64,000 bases of DNA from Actinomucor elegans. Lineage: Eukaryota; Mucoromycota; Mucoromycetes; Mucorales; Mucoraceae. The DNA lies in assembly GCA_026027325.1 (NCBI GenBank), contig JAMSLZ010000005.1, positions 2,976,001-3,040,000 of the forward strand. The letters are read 5' to 3'. The notes under the pieces are model-generated. The model worked only from the letters and a program-made list of their open reading frames with translations, was not told the DNA's origin and did not search any database. Position numbers and translations under genes: made by a program. Positions 24,101 through 32,807 of the stretch are shown piece after piece. Position 1 is the first letter of the stretch; each line of letters begins with the position of its first letter.

Positions 24101-25969
24101 GATGCTTGTCAAAAGGCTTTTGACACTATCAAGGCTTTGATTTCTTCCTCTCCTGTGTTACTTATGCCTGACATGAAAAAACCTTTTCGTATTGAATGTG
24201 ATGCAAGTGATTATGCTATTGGGGCTGTGTTGTTGCAACAAGACCCTAATAATAATAATGATTGGAAGCCTGTAGCATTTATTTCAAAAAAACTATCGAG
24301 TGCTGAAAGGAATTATCCTACTCAAGAACGGGAACTGCTGGCTATCCTATTTGCGTGTAAAACTTGGCGTTGTTTTGTTGAAGGATCGGTGTATGAAGTA
24401 TATACAGATCATCGTCCATTACAATACTACAACTCGTCCAATAAGGTTTCTCCTCGTTTAGTTCGATGGATGCAAGATCTTGAAATGTATCAGCCCACCT
24501 TAATCTATAAGAAAGGTGTTGATAATGTTATTCCTGATCTGTTAAGTCGTCGTGATGGTCCCAACTGTGAGCCGGATGTGTTGTCGATGGAGCCTGAATT
24601 TCTATATGAAATATCTACTACTATTTTGAATAAGGTCCTGCAGCCATCTGATACTTCTTTGTTAACTGATCCGTGTCAAGATTGGCCTATATTTTTCAAG
24701 AAGAAGAAGGAAGACTGGCCGGACAAGTGGCGCCTTCAACTGGAGAAGGAGGAATCAAATTTCGAAGTGATAGATAATGTAGTCTGGCGTCTAAATCCTA
24801 ATCCTGTTAATAGTAAAGAAGCGTCTAGGTTAAAATTTATTACTTTCTCCCGTCGTGCTGATCTCATTGAAGATTTTCATCGGGGCTTTGGTCATTCTGG
24901 TCAACTTACGGTATATCATCTAATGAAGCAACGTGTTTGGTGGCCGTCTATGCGTAAAGATATCAACTATTGGCTCAAAACTTGTCCTGAATGTCAGCTG
25001 CATTCTCGTAATGACAAGAAAGTACATCATGCTCCTATGAAGCCTTTAGAGGTGCCTGTTCCTTTTGCCCGTTGGCATATTGACTTCATTGGTGAATTGC
25101 CTACTACTGTGAATGGCAATCGTTGGATTATTATGGCTGTGGATTATGCCACCAATTGGCCTATTGCTCGCGCTCTCAAGTCTGCTACTGCTGATGAAAT
25201 CGTCAAATTTCTGTATGAAGAAATTGTAATGAAGTTTGGTTGCCCTGTGGAAATTGTGAGTGATCGTGGAGCCAATCTGCTCAGCAAGATATTGAAACAG
25301 TATATGCGCAAGATCAGGTCCAAACATATGTTTACGTCAGCTTTTCATCCAAGATCCAATTCTAAGTGTGAAAGATTAAATCAGACATTTAAACATATGT
25401 TGATAAAATATGTGAAAGGTCGTGTTCATTCTTGGGATGAATATGTGGATTCATCACTGTTTTCATGTCGTATAAGGAAACATGCTACTACGGGGTATAG
25501 CCCCTTCTATTTGGTTTATGGTCAAGAGCCGGTTCTTCCTGGTGATTCTCGTCGTCCCTATATGGATCCGTTGACTGAAGAAGATCCAGAGTTAGTTACT
25601 GAAGATGTCCTGGCTCGGATTCGTGATCTTCGTGAGAAAAGATTTGAAGCCAAAGAACAAATGATCCTACAAGCCAAGAAGGATAAAGAACGTTGGGATG
25701 CTGCTGTTAAGAACAACAAGGCTCAAACTTTTGCGATTGGCGATTATGTAATGCTTAGAAATGAATCAAAGAAAGGTTTAGAGTTCAATTGGATGGGTCC
25801 ATATGTGGTGTTGAAGAGAAATTTAGATTACAACATTTATCAGATTCAAGAAATTGAAGGAAAACTGTACAATTCTTGGGTTCACACTGATCGTCTTCAT
25901 CCTGTTCAGTATGATGGTGCTAAACCTAAAAAATCTTGGTATATTCCTCGTGTTGCTAGAGCAAAATAA
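21152..25969 (+). CDS. Ty3/Gypsy Gag-Pol polyprotein, single frame
   Basis: Polyprotein of 1605 residues that packages and copies the element. In order: a Gag domain (about 135-250), an RG-rich stretch (about 318-372), a CCHC zinc knuckle (CYNCEGFGHYQRDC from residue 382), aspartic protease with DSGA (Asp487), reverse transcriptase with the YIDD box (Tyr861), RNase H with the first catalytic Asp1017 in CDASDYAIGAVLL and the TDHRPL motif, an HHCC integrase finger (about 1240-1285), and an integrase core with Asp1311, Asp1371 and Glu1407, the last two separated by exactly 35 residues. No chromodomain is visible at the C-terminus. Gag and Pol are fused without frameshift or stop, so the Gag:Pol ratio must be set by processing or otherwise. 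All catalytic residues are present, so the element looks active-competent. Confidence 0.97.
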   Translation: MEYLSEEELKKLKNQFEIEERTVKLLKYQDDIDYYNSKLRKTSTGQFTEEERLKSTIQREEHWKTVAHKFATKFFGTNIINNMSTQEGVSTTDNSDILKIAEILKEVILSKSNKDDELEFIEKPRKYDGSRDPHIIESWIQSIDDYSALKEFTSTKTAKLGVTLLSGAAKVWYHNLRLLNNAPEDWLHFKTELRAYFKPENSISVARDKIRNLRQSSTIAQYVQEFMTIKLSIPKMTDEEAVDKFLAGLKDPNARIYIKDSIFMEEPVLSDAIRAAHTYEGNRLNAVPVFRSSSAVSEYQVDDPMDLSVAERRELFNMMKSFSSGGSFRGRGGFHSRGGSPRGGSPRGGFHGRGSRGGRGGHQHRGARGGGFNNSSRIEIRCYNCEGFGHYQRDCPSEKRSQLNYIEADDHEDIYYGADDTENKKIDSSSYLYCVLPTSKSYVEPLLIDDGMIQKDVQFVLNAGEIDTKLPLYRALVNGSECSVLIDSGASANYINPKLLSSVSQLRNVNGQAVETANGQQSKISSIATFTLQLGDYQDDMEAYVFDTKFDLILGNSWLRQVQPTPDWFCSSWSIQLSEGDVTIIKPIQEKLITKNVVNVHNNVITNTLEHKDDVEDCNFVITARQFEKLLKKQQVEECFLVSAKEIHSLLDLNNVNSVVLSDQEKENEEWCNEFAQAYPGVFKGSLDTLPPLRRTDGDMIELEPGTKPISRAPYRMSPLELKELRKQLDELLSKGFIEPCVSEWGSPVLFVKKPNGSLRMVCDYRALNAKTIAQRVPLPRIDECLEQLHGVTYMSSIDLTSSFWQQRLSPSDSLKSAINTRYGQFSWSVMAMGLKNSGSRWMFLMNDVLKDYIDDFVICYIDDCLIYTKGNDIELHKKHLHMVFKKLEEAGLVVSRTKCKFNRKEITFLGHDIVAGQGTKPSKQKVDAILSWPVPQTVQDVRKFMGLCQYYSTYMPNFADTAAVITDLTKGVGPKNRKVMWSDACQKAFDTIKALISSSPVLLMPDMKKPFRIECDASDYAIGAVLLQQDPNNNNDWKPVAFISKKLSSAERNYPTQERELLAILFACKTWRCFVEGSVYEVYTDHRPLQYYNSSNKVSPRLVRWMQDLEMYQPTLIYKKGVDNVIPDLLSRRDGPNCEPDVLSMEPEFLYEISTTILNKVLQPSDTSLLTDPCQDWPIFFKKKKEDWPDKWRLQLEKEESNFEVIDNVVWRLNPNPVNSKEASRLKFITFSRRADLIEDFHRGFGHSGQLTVYHLMKQRVWWPSMRKDINYWLKTCPECQLHSRNDKKVHHAPMKPLEVPVPFARWHIDFIGELPTTVNGNRWIIMAVDYATNWPIARALKSATADEIVKFLYEEIVMKFGCPVEIVSDRGANLLSKILKQYMRKIRSKHMFTSAFHPRSNSKCERLNQTFKHMLIKYVKGRVHSWDEYVDSSLFSCRIRKHATTGYSPFYLVYGQEPVLPGDSRRPYMDPLTEEDPELVTEDVLARIRDLREKRFEAKEQMILQAKKDKERWDAAVKNNKAQTFAIGDYVMLRNESKKGLEFNWMGPYVVLKRNLDYNIYQIQEIEGKLYNSWVHTDRLHPVQYDGAKPKKSWYIPRVARAK

Positions 25970-26006
25970 CAAATTTTTTTTTTTTTGCCTTTATACCTTT
26001 TTTTTT

Positions 26007-26018
26007 GGGAGGAAGGTA
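26007..26018 (+). promoter_or_regulatory. Polypurine tract
   Basis: GGGAGGAAGGTA lies directly before the right LTR, the expected site of plus-strand priming. Confidence 0.75.
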
Positions 26019-26019
26019 G

Positions 26020-26173
26020 TGTCAGGTACACACGGTCTTGATGTGTAACCTTTTTAATTAGTATAAATATCAATTGCATCTTAGAATAATAAAGAGCATC
26101 TTTTATCTCATATATAATCTATTGTACACGTTTATTGGAATCGACTATAAAACATATATCTCGGCACACGACA
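26020..26173 (+). repeat. 3' LTR (154 bp)
   Basis: Identical to the 5' LTR; followed by the atag duplication at 26174-26177. Confidence 0.95.
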
Positions 26174-27678
26174 ATAGCATACTGATTTTCATAAAGCTTT
26201 ATGATAGATGAATTCTATTACTTTATATCCTAAGCTTATATTTATATGGGCCGTTATGTAAAGAAAGCAATAATAGCCTACATTTGTTGACATGTACTTA
26301 TACTAAAATGCGATATTCATTGATTTTCAGGAATGAGATAATGATATATCGACAAAAAAAAATAGATTTTCAAGTTATTTTTATGTTAACAAGAATATTA
26401 AATAAATAAAATAGATACAGCCTTGATCTCTACTAAAGATGGCTGATCATTATATTATATGCGATCTGGAGCCGGTCAGAAGCTCAGTTTACGATATAAT
26501 AGTATTTGAATAACGATATCCAAGTTACTGTCATCGTTTATCAGTATTGTTCTTCTAGATCTAAATAATATTGTGGCAGATATAGTCATTTATAAAATTG
26601 TGACTATGAAACTACTGTATAGCTGGTATCAATGACAGAAACTTTGCAATAGTAAAATTAAATCTCTTTGTTATTTTCTACCTCGTTAATTATACGTACC
26701 TAACTAATTATGAACATCTGAGGAAATATTTCAATTACAAACACATATAATTTATTGCTAATTCACTAGAATTACTATAATACTTCTATTGAAATACTGT
26801 CAAATAAAAATTGTAATAATTACAGCTACTCTTTACTATGAATATGATCTACTAATCTGATACAGTATTTAATTAAGATCAGTTCAGAGTCTTATAGGTT
26901 ACTATATATCTCGATTACATGAAATGCATGTAATTTACCGCTAGTCATGAAACTATCTTATACTCATTGTATTCCATTTTTAATCGATTTAAATAGATCT
27001 AAAGTTCATTTTAAACATGTATAGGTAATCAAAAGCGAGATTAAATCAAAACTTATCGAGAAAGCTAGAGGCACTAGAAATAAGACGATTCAAGAAAATT
27101 TCTGTAAAGAGATACCTTTGACCCTTAAATTTTCAATCCATCACGAAGTTCCCTCAAGAACCATTAATGTGTTTTGAATACATGGTCATATTTTAGAAAA
27201 CATGAAAATTTATAAAAGGTTTATGAACTGAATATATGAAATAAAATTTACGATATTAGACGTAAGCATCAACTTCACATGTGTTCTGTTCATATACTTT
27301 TGCATATCTGCAACTGATTGGCATAAAATATTGGATCAAATTTTTTTAAATTTGAATTATAGTTATCCAATGAGAACTGAGGAAATTCATGGTGATTTGG
27401 CACATTATTTTTCAAGAACATCATAAAACTTGCTTTTATGATAAGCTCTGTTAATACGACTTTTGCATACCGTATTATTCAATCAAAGTATAATGAATGG
27501 AAATGCATAAACTTACTGGATCAGAAGTCCGGTTCTCGAACCGAACTATTTACCGGGCCTGTGACTTGGTTTATGTGACAGCCTTTCTTGCTTTGCTTGA
27601 ATGCTAGTTAAATCATTTTTTTCTCTCGGTTTGCATACACCTTTATTACAGATCTATTCATTGATTCAATAAGTAGAA
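26174..27678. other. Intergenic, 1.5 kb, A+T-rich
   Basis: No gene supported. Degenerate dispersed-repeat blocks occur near 26880-26960 and 26990-27080. A GTCCGGTTC...GAACCGAAC hairpin lies at about 27527-27546, of unknown meaning. Confidence 0.5.
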
Positions 27679-28995
27679 ATGGCTAAAAGAAAGGTAATTT
27701 ACTAAATCGACCTATGAATTTGAATTGAAAGCTGATTAATTCTTTATTAGAGAAAGACCAGAACCCACATTGTACCTTCTGAGGAGGAAATGAACAAAAT
27801 ACCCAAGAGTTTTGTTATGCGATCGGGTATTGTTGGTACCTCTGTCACAGCTCTAGTCCGAGATGTACGTCGAGTGCTCGAACCCAATACAGCTAGCCAT
27901 CTTAGAGTAATTATACAAATATCACTTTGAAAGCATTTGGACGAAAAAAGTTTTGACATTTTGGTTATAGGAACGTCGATCTAATCGTCTCAAGGATTTT
28001 GTTATGGTAGCAGGTCAGTTAGGTGTCACACACTTTCTTATTTTCAGTCGTACCGAGAAGAATGTCAACCTTCGTATTGCTCGTGTTCCCCGCGGTCCTA
28101 CGCTTACATTCCGCGTAGCAGAATATGCTTTAGCTAAAGATTGTTTAGCATTACAAAAGAATCCCAAAACATCAGATGTCGAGTATCATAAGAGTCCTTT
28201 GTTAGTACTCAACAACTTCCAACAGCCTGGCAAAGAGTTCAAAGTGATGACTGTCATGCTTCAAAATATGTTTCCTTCAGTGGATGTACAAACAATGCAG
28301 CTGTCAGAAGCAAGGCGTGTGCTACTATTCAATTACAACGAAGATACAGGTATGATTGATATGCGTCATTATAGCATTGGTGTAAAGGCTACAGGCGTGT
28401 CTAAATCCATCAAACGTGTGATCAATACCAATCTACCTAATCTCGGTGACTACGAGGATATTTCAGACTATGTGCTGAAGGAAGCTATTATCTCTGAAAG
28501 TGATGTAGAGGATGGACCAGAATCAACAGTGACATTACCTCAAGATTACCCTGGCCGTAATAATCGTCGAAATGAACAAAGAGCTGTTCGTTTACACGAA
28601 TTGGGTCCTCGTATGACACTCGAATTAACAAAGGTTGAGAACGGCATGTGTGGTGGTGAAGTCCTTTACCACAGATACAGTAAGTTTATATCAGGGTCTA
28701 TTTTTTCCGCATATACTTATATATGTTAATAGTTACAAAGACTCAGAAGGAAATCAAGGAAACTGAACGCAAAAGACAACGTACATTGGAAGAAAAGGCT
28801 GCTCGTAGAGAAGAGCAAGAACAAAACGTCGAAAAGAAAAAGGCGGAGAAAGAATCCAGAAAGCAAAAACCTAGTGAAAAGGAATCTGATGCAGAAGAAG
28901 AAGAAGAAGAAGAAGAAGAAGAAGAGGATGATATGCAATTGAATGAGGAAGATTCTCAAGAAGAAGAAGAAGAGGAGGATGAGGATGAAGAATAG
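27679..28995 (+). CDS. Brix-domain ribosome biogenesis protein (SSF1/Peter Pan type)
   Basis: Nucleolar factor for 60S subunit assembly (27S pre-rRNA processing). Exon 1 encodes MAKRK. The joined protein continues RKTRTHIVPSEEEMNKIPKS, FVMRSGIVGTSVTALVRDVR, then the Brix core with RSNRLKDFVMVAGQLGVTHF, LRIARVPRGPTLTFRV, SPLLVLNNF, MLQNMFPSVDV and HYSIGVKATGVSKSIKRVI. It ends LGPRMTLELTKVENGMCGGEVLYH, the sigma70-like Brix signature, and a Lys/Glu-rich coiled tail with a run of Glu/Asp encoded by GAA/GAG repeats. Three GT-AG introns lie near 27694-27750, 27907-27971 and 28681-28732. The preserved PPAN-specific N-terminus separates it from Rpf1, Rpf2, Imp4 and Brx1. The WOPR gene follows 154 bp downstream on the same strand. 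Confidence 0.95.
28898..28992 (+). repeat. GAA/GAG/GAT acidic coding repeat
   Basis: Purine-rich trinucleotide tracts encoding the Glu/Asp-rich C-terminus of the Brix protein. Confidence 0.85.
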
Positions 28996-29149
28996 ACTGT
29001 TTTTTGTATAATAAAAAATAATATACAAAGCATTTACTAAGCTATACTGGGTTTATAAAGATCGTAAGTTCTTGTTATCACTAAAACATCACTTGATCTT
29101 TTTATTTGTTTCCTTCTTTCTTTCTTCTCTTTTGTTGTTGTTGTTAATA

Positions 29150-30096
29150 ATGTCCGTATCAGAGACTTTTCATGGTTTTATTGAAACCACTCAGGATTCA
29201 CTTTTGATTTTTGAAGCTTGCAAGAGAAATATCTTGCCTAGAATATCTCGAAGATTACAAGAAAAGGAACGAAGACTAGTACGCTCTGGCTCAGTCTTTG
29301 TATTTGATGAAAAAGAATCAGGCAAGTCAATGTATGCTATCTGAACAGCTTGATTCTAATTTGCATTATAGGTATTAAACGATGGACTGACGGTTTAGTA
29401 TGGAGCCCTTCACGTATTATGGGAAATTTTCTGATCTATCGCGAGCTTGACAAGAAGACCAGAAATACCGAAAAACAACTGCAAACAAGAAAGCTATCGT
29501 TAACAGAAAGAGGCAGTAGTAAAACACAGAGTTATGCCCAAAGCAAAAGTAGAGAGCGCCAGTTAGTTGGTAGCTTATCTGATTCTTACAATTTTAAAGC
29601 AAATGGATTGATCAAAAAGACAACTTCGATTGTAGTGCTTGGATCACCTTTTCACTTGATTTCCTACTATCACCCTAGCGATGTTTTGGAGCATCAGCTT
29701 CGAACTCCATCAACAGTACCTGAGCTAGCTAATTTAGAGATATCTTCAGAGCTTTTGTCAAAACAAAACTTTAGAATACCACCCATGATAGAACCAGATG
29801 GTCTCCAGACACAGCCAGCGTATCATCACCTTATCCCATTGGAAGTAGACCTCAATAACTACAATGCGTCTATACTATCACCTGTACCTACTCATTCCAC
29901 ACCTCATTTATCATTATCTTTAAACCATTTCAATCACAATGCCTCTGTATCTACGCCGCTAACAATGCACAGTCATGACTTTAAGCTACAAAAGCCTCTC
30001 ACTCACAACGTTTTACTCCCATCGGATGGCCGACAGCAGCAGAATCAAGGCACAGATCGATACCCTAAATCAGTAGCAAATGATTACTACGCTTAA
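29150..30096 (+). CDS. WOPR-domain transcriptional regulator (Gti1/Pac2/Wor1/Ryp1 family)
   Basis: Sequence-specific DNA-binding regulator; relatives control morphological switching and development in fungi. Two exons (29150-29321 and 29372-30096) encode 298 residues. The first WOPR box has ETFHGFIETTQDSLLIFEAC, NILPRISRRLQEKERRLVRS and GSVFVFDEKESG, followed across the junction by IKRWTDGLVWSPSRIMGNFL and IYREL. The second box is represented by NFKANGLIKKTTSIVVLG and FHLISYYHPSDVLEHQL, matching the usual end of the conserved region. The C-terminus is Ser/Pro/His/Asn-rich and unrecognised. The intron has a GC donor (TCAG before GCAAGT) and an AG acceptor. The start is preceded by a CT-rich tract. 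The target processes cannot be read from sequence. Confidence 0.93.
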
Positions 30097-30825
30097 AGCT
30101 TTGCTTATTATCATAGTAAAGATATCTTAATTTTTTCTGAAACACAACACATAATCGTTTCAAATGCAATTTTGGTGAAATGGAAGATTAAAAAAAAAGT
30201 GTTGAATATCATTTATTGAATTTGAGTTCATTTAAATCACTACTGTTATTATGGAAGTCCTTGTAATTCCCAACAGATAGATCAATATTGATAGCGTTAT
30301 AAACTGTTCATTACCGCTCGTAAATATACTAGAGCAACCAGGATTTTTTGGGGACCTGTTGAAATCTATCAAATATTTCTTGAGTTCTTCTGAGGTTCAA
30401 TAGTGGGTAACTGAGAAGTAAGTTAATAGATCGTGGGAAATAGCCATCTATTGTACTCAGTGATAAAGGAAGATGAAGTAATTGCAGCTCAATTCGGATT
30501 TATTATGATTTAAACAAGAGTTGTATCTGGTTACCAAACCATGCTTCACAAAGTGAGAATAAACCACGCGATGCGCTACAATTATCTTACGGGAATATGA
30601 AAACTTGGTTAAGGTCAGACAGAACTTTGCGCTCGATGATGCACCAATTGTGAGTGAGTAAAAAAGCTAACTGAGTAGCTTAAATCTTGAGTGACAAATC
30701 CAGTAACTTCCAGGATTTTCTATAGCGTGACTGCTGTCATGGAGATGTTCACTCGAAAGCTTCATAACTGGGGTCGTTTTTTCCATTTTTCTATCTCTCT
30801 TTCTCTTAAAAGATAACTTTTAAAC
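30097..30825. other. Intergenic
   Basis: No gene supported. It contains the promoter of the HSP10 gene, with a CT-rich tract immediately before the start codon. Confidence 0.5.
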
Positions 30826-31325
30826 ATGGTAAGTAAACCAAATGGTTAGCAATAGCGTTATGAAAAAAAACTGACATAGCCTCGCTATAGTCTGCTGCCA
30901 ACAAACTTAAGAACATTGTCCCTCTTCTTGACCGCGTTTTGGTTCAACGTATTAAGCCTCAACAAGTAAGTAAAATACATCTATTTAAAAGAGTAAAATG
31001 ATAGTAATACTCAACTTTCTTTAATAGAAAACTGCCTCTGGTATCTTCATTCCTGAGAAGGCCCAAGAAGCTTTAAACGAAGGTTTCGTTGTTGCTGTTG
31101 GTAAGGGTGCTCTTAACAAGGAGGGTAAGCATATGCCTCTTCAAGTCAATGCTGGTGATAAGGTCATCCTTCCTCCTTTCGGTGGCAGCCCTGTCAAGGT
31201 TCAAGGCGAGGTAAGTTATAGGAATAATACTACTTGTAGCATTACTGATTCGGTTGTGTGTGTTTTTTTTGCAGGAGTATCTCTTGTTCCGCGACTCTGA
31301 AATTCTCGCCAAGGTCTTGGAGTAA
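30826..31325 (+). CDS. HSP10: 10-kDa mitochondrial chaperonin (HSP10/GroES)
   Basis: Co-chaperonin that caps the mitochondrial Hsp60 ring during protein folding. Four exons (30826-30828, 30891-30965, 31028-31210, 31275-31325) give 103 residues; the first exon is only the ATG. Conserved segments are KNIVPLLDRVLVQRIKPQQ, KTASGIFIPEKAQ (start of the mobile loop), VVAVGKGALNKEG, VNAGDKVILPPFGGSPVKV and YLLFRDSEILAKVLE. Length and order are normal for the family. Upstream DNA has GAA and TTC triplets (TTCACTCGAAAGCTTC) but their spacing does not fit a canonical heat-shock element. Kae1 follows 270 bp downstream on the same strand. Confidence 0.97.
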
Positions 31326-31596
31326 AATAGAAAAAAAAAAAGACAAATTAAATAACTTGTAAAACACTGTAATAATATATATACACACACACAGTCAAAA
31401 AAGCGCGTAAAATTGCTTTACAACTGAATCCAACCTCTCTATAAAATAAACCATATTATACTTTCTATTAGCTAAGCTATTGTTCAAGCAAATCACTGAA
31501 CCGGAGATTGACGTGACGTTCTTTTCCACTCTTTTTTCTACTGTTTCCTCTCTTTTCGTTTCGTTTTTTTCCCCCTACTACTATTACAGAGCTGTT

Positions 31597-32807
31597 ATGG
31601 TTGTTTCTATTGGTTTTGAAGGTTCAGCAAACAAGCTTGGTGTTGGTATCATTCGACACGAAGGTGATGAGGTCACTATATTAGCCAATGTCCGAGACAC
31701 CTACATTACACCTCCAGGACAGGGCTTCTTGCCTCGCGATACTGCTCAACATCATCGCGATTGTATTCTCAAAGTAACAAAAGATGCCTTGGCAGAAGCT
31801 AAAATGACACCAGAAGATATTGACGTGATCTGTTATACTAAAGGTAGCAAAGCTATTACGTGTTTGTATGAATCTTTACTGATACCATCCACGCACACAA
31901 GGACCTGGTATGGGAGCACCTTTAGTCTCAGTAGCACTTGTTGCGCGTACACTTTCTTTATTATGGAACAAACCAATCGTAGGCGTCAATCATTGTGTAG
32001 GACGTAAAGTATCATCGAAAAATTGTGTTTTAGTCGTTGAAAGTCTTGAATTAATGGATATGCATGTGTTTAGATATTGAAATGGGTAGACAAGTGACTA
32101 AAGCAGACAATCCAGTTGTACTGTATGTCAGTGGAGGAAATACTCAAGTCATTGCTTATTCTCAGCAACGCTATCGTATCTTTGGAGAAACATTGGATAT
32201 CGCCATCGGCAATTGTTTGGATAGATTTGCTCGTATCCTAAACCTGTCAAACTATCCCAGCCCTGGACACAATATTGAACAATACGCAAAAAGAGGAACC
32301 AAATTTATTCAATTACCCTATGCAGTAAAAGGAATGGACGTATCATTTTCTGGCATTTTATCACATATAGAAAGATTGGCCAAAGATCAAATACCCAAAG
32401 GCCAAGTGACGCCAGAAGATCTCTGCTTTTCGCTGCAAGAGACATTATTCGCCATGCTGGTGGAGATTACAGAACGTGCTATGGCACATGTAGAGTCAAA
32501 TCAAGTGCTATTAGTTGGTGGTGTAGGATGTATGATCTGCTCTCAATAACCAAGAGAAAGATGAGGATACTAATCTGTAAGCACTATAGGTAATATTCGT
32601 TTGCAAGAAATGATGGGTGAAATGGCTGCTCAAAGAAATGGAACAGTATGCGCAACTGATGAGAGGTTTTGTATTGATAATGGTATCATGATCGCGCAAG
32701 CTGGCCTATTAGCGTATAAAACTGGTTTCACCACGCCTTTAGAGGAAAGCACGATTACTCAACGCTATAGAACTGACGAAGTTCATATTGCTTGGAGAAC
32801 AGATTGA
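31597..32807 (+). CDS. KAE1: tRNA N6-threonylcarbamoyladenosine synthase subunit Kae1/OSGEP
   Basis: Catalytic subunit of the KEOPS complex, which transfers threonylcarbamoyl from TC-AMP to A37 of ANN-decoding tRNAs. The start at 31597 ([18 protein letters not shown]) matches the family. Four exons join in frame with GT-AG introns near 31847-31904, 32008-32073 and 32525-32591. Motifs are [26 protein letters not shown], the metal-binding VNHCVGHIEMGR with its two His, [53 protein letters not shown] and [16 protein letters not shown]. Length is typical of a cytosolic Kae1 without an N-terminal mitochondrial signal, so it is not the Qri7 type. Its natural substrates include the tRNA-Arg(UCU) type also present in this window. 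Confidence 0.96.

Larger units (their letters stand above)
20922..26173 (+). mobile_element. Full-length Ty3/Gypsy LTR retrotransposon
   Basis: A complete 5.25-kb element: 154-bp LTRs starting TGTCAGG and ending ACGACA, 100% identical by eye; a primer-binding site 2 nt after the left LTR; one continuous gag-pol frame; and a purine tract before the right LTR. The order protease-RT-RNase H-integrase marks it as Ty3/Gypsy (Metaviridae). Identical LTRs, an intact reading frame and a visible 4-bp target duplication indicate recent insertion. It lies 112 bp downstream of a tRNA-Arg gene. Confidence 0.97.

Noticed and set aside
27515..27560. Possible tRNA or tRNA fragment with a GGTTCTCGAACC hairpin
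   Set aside because: No acceptor, D or anticodon stems can be built around it on either strand; only a palindrome remains.
28726..29028. Minus-strand Phe-rich hydrophobic frame
   Set aside because: It is the antisense of the Glu/Lys-rich tail of the Brix protein.
30740..30775. Heat-shock element upstream of HSP10
   Set aside because: GAA and TTC triplets are present but spaced by 4 and 3 bases, not the 2 of a canonical element.
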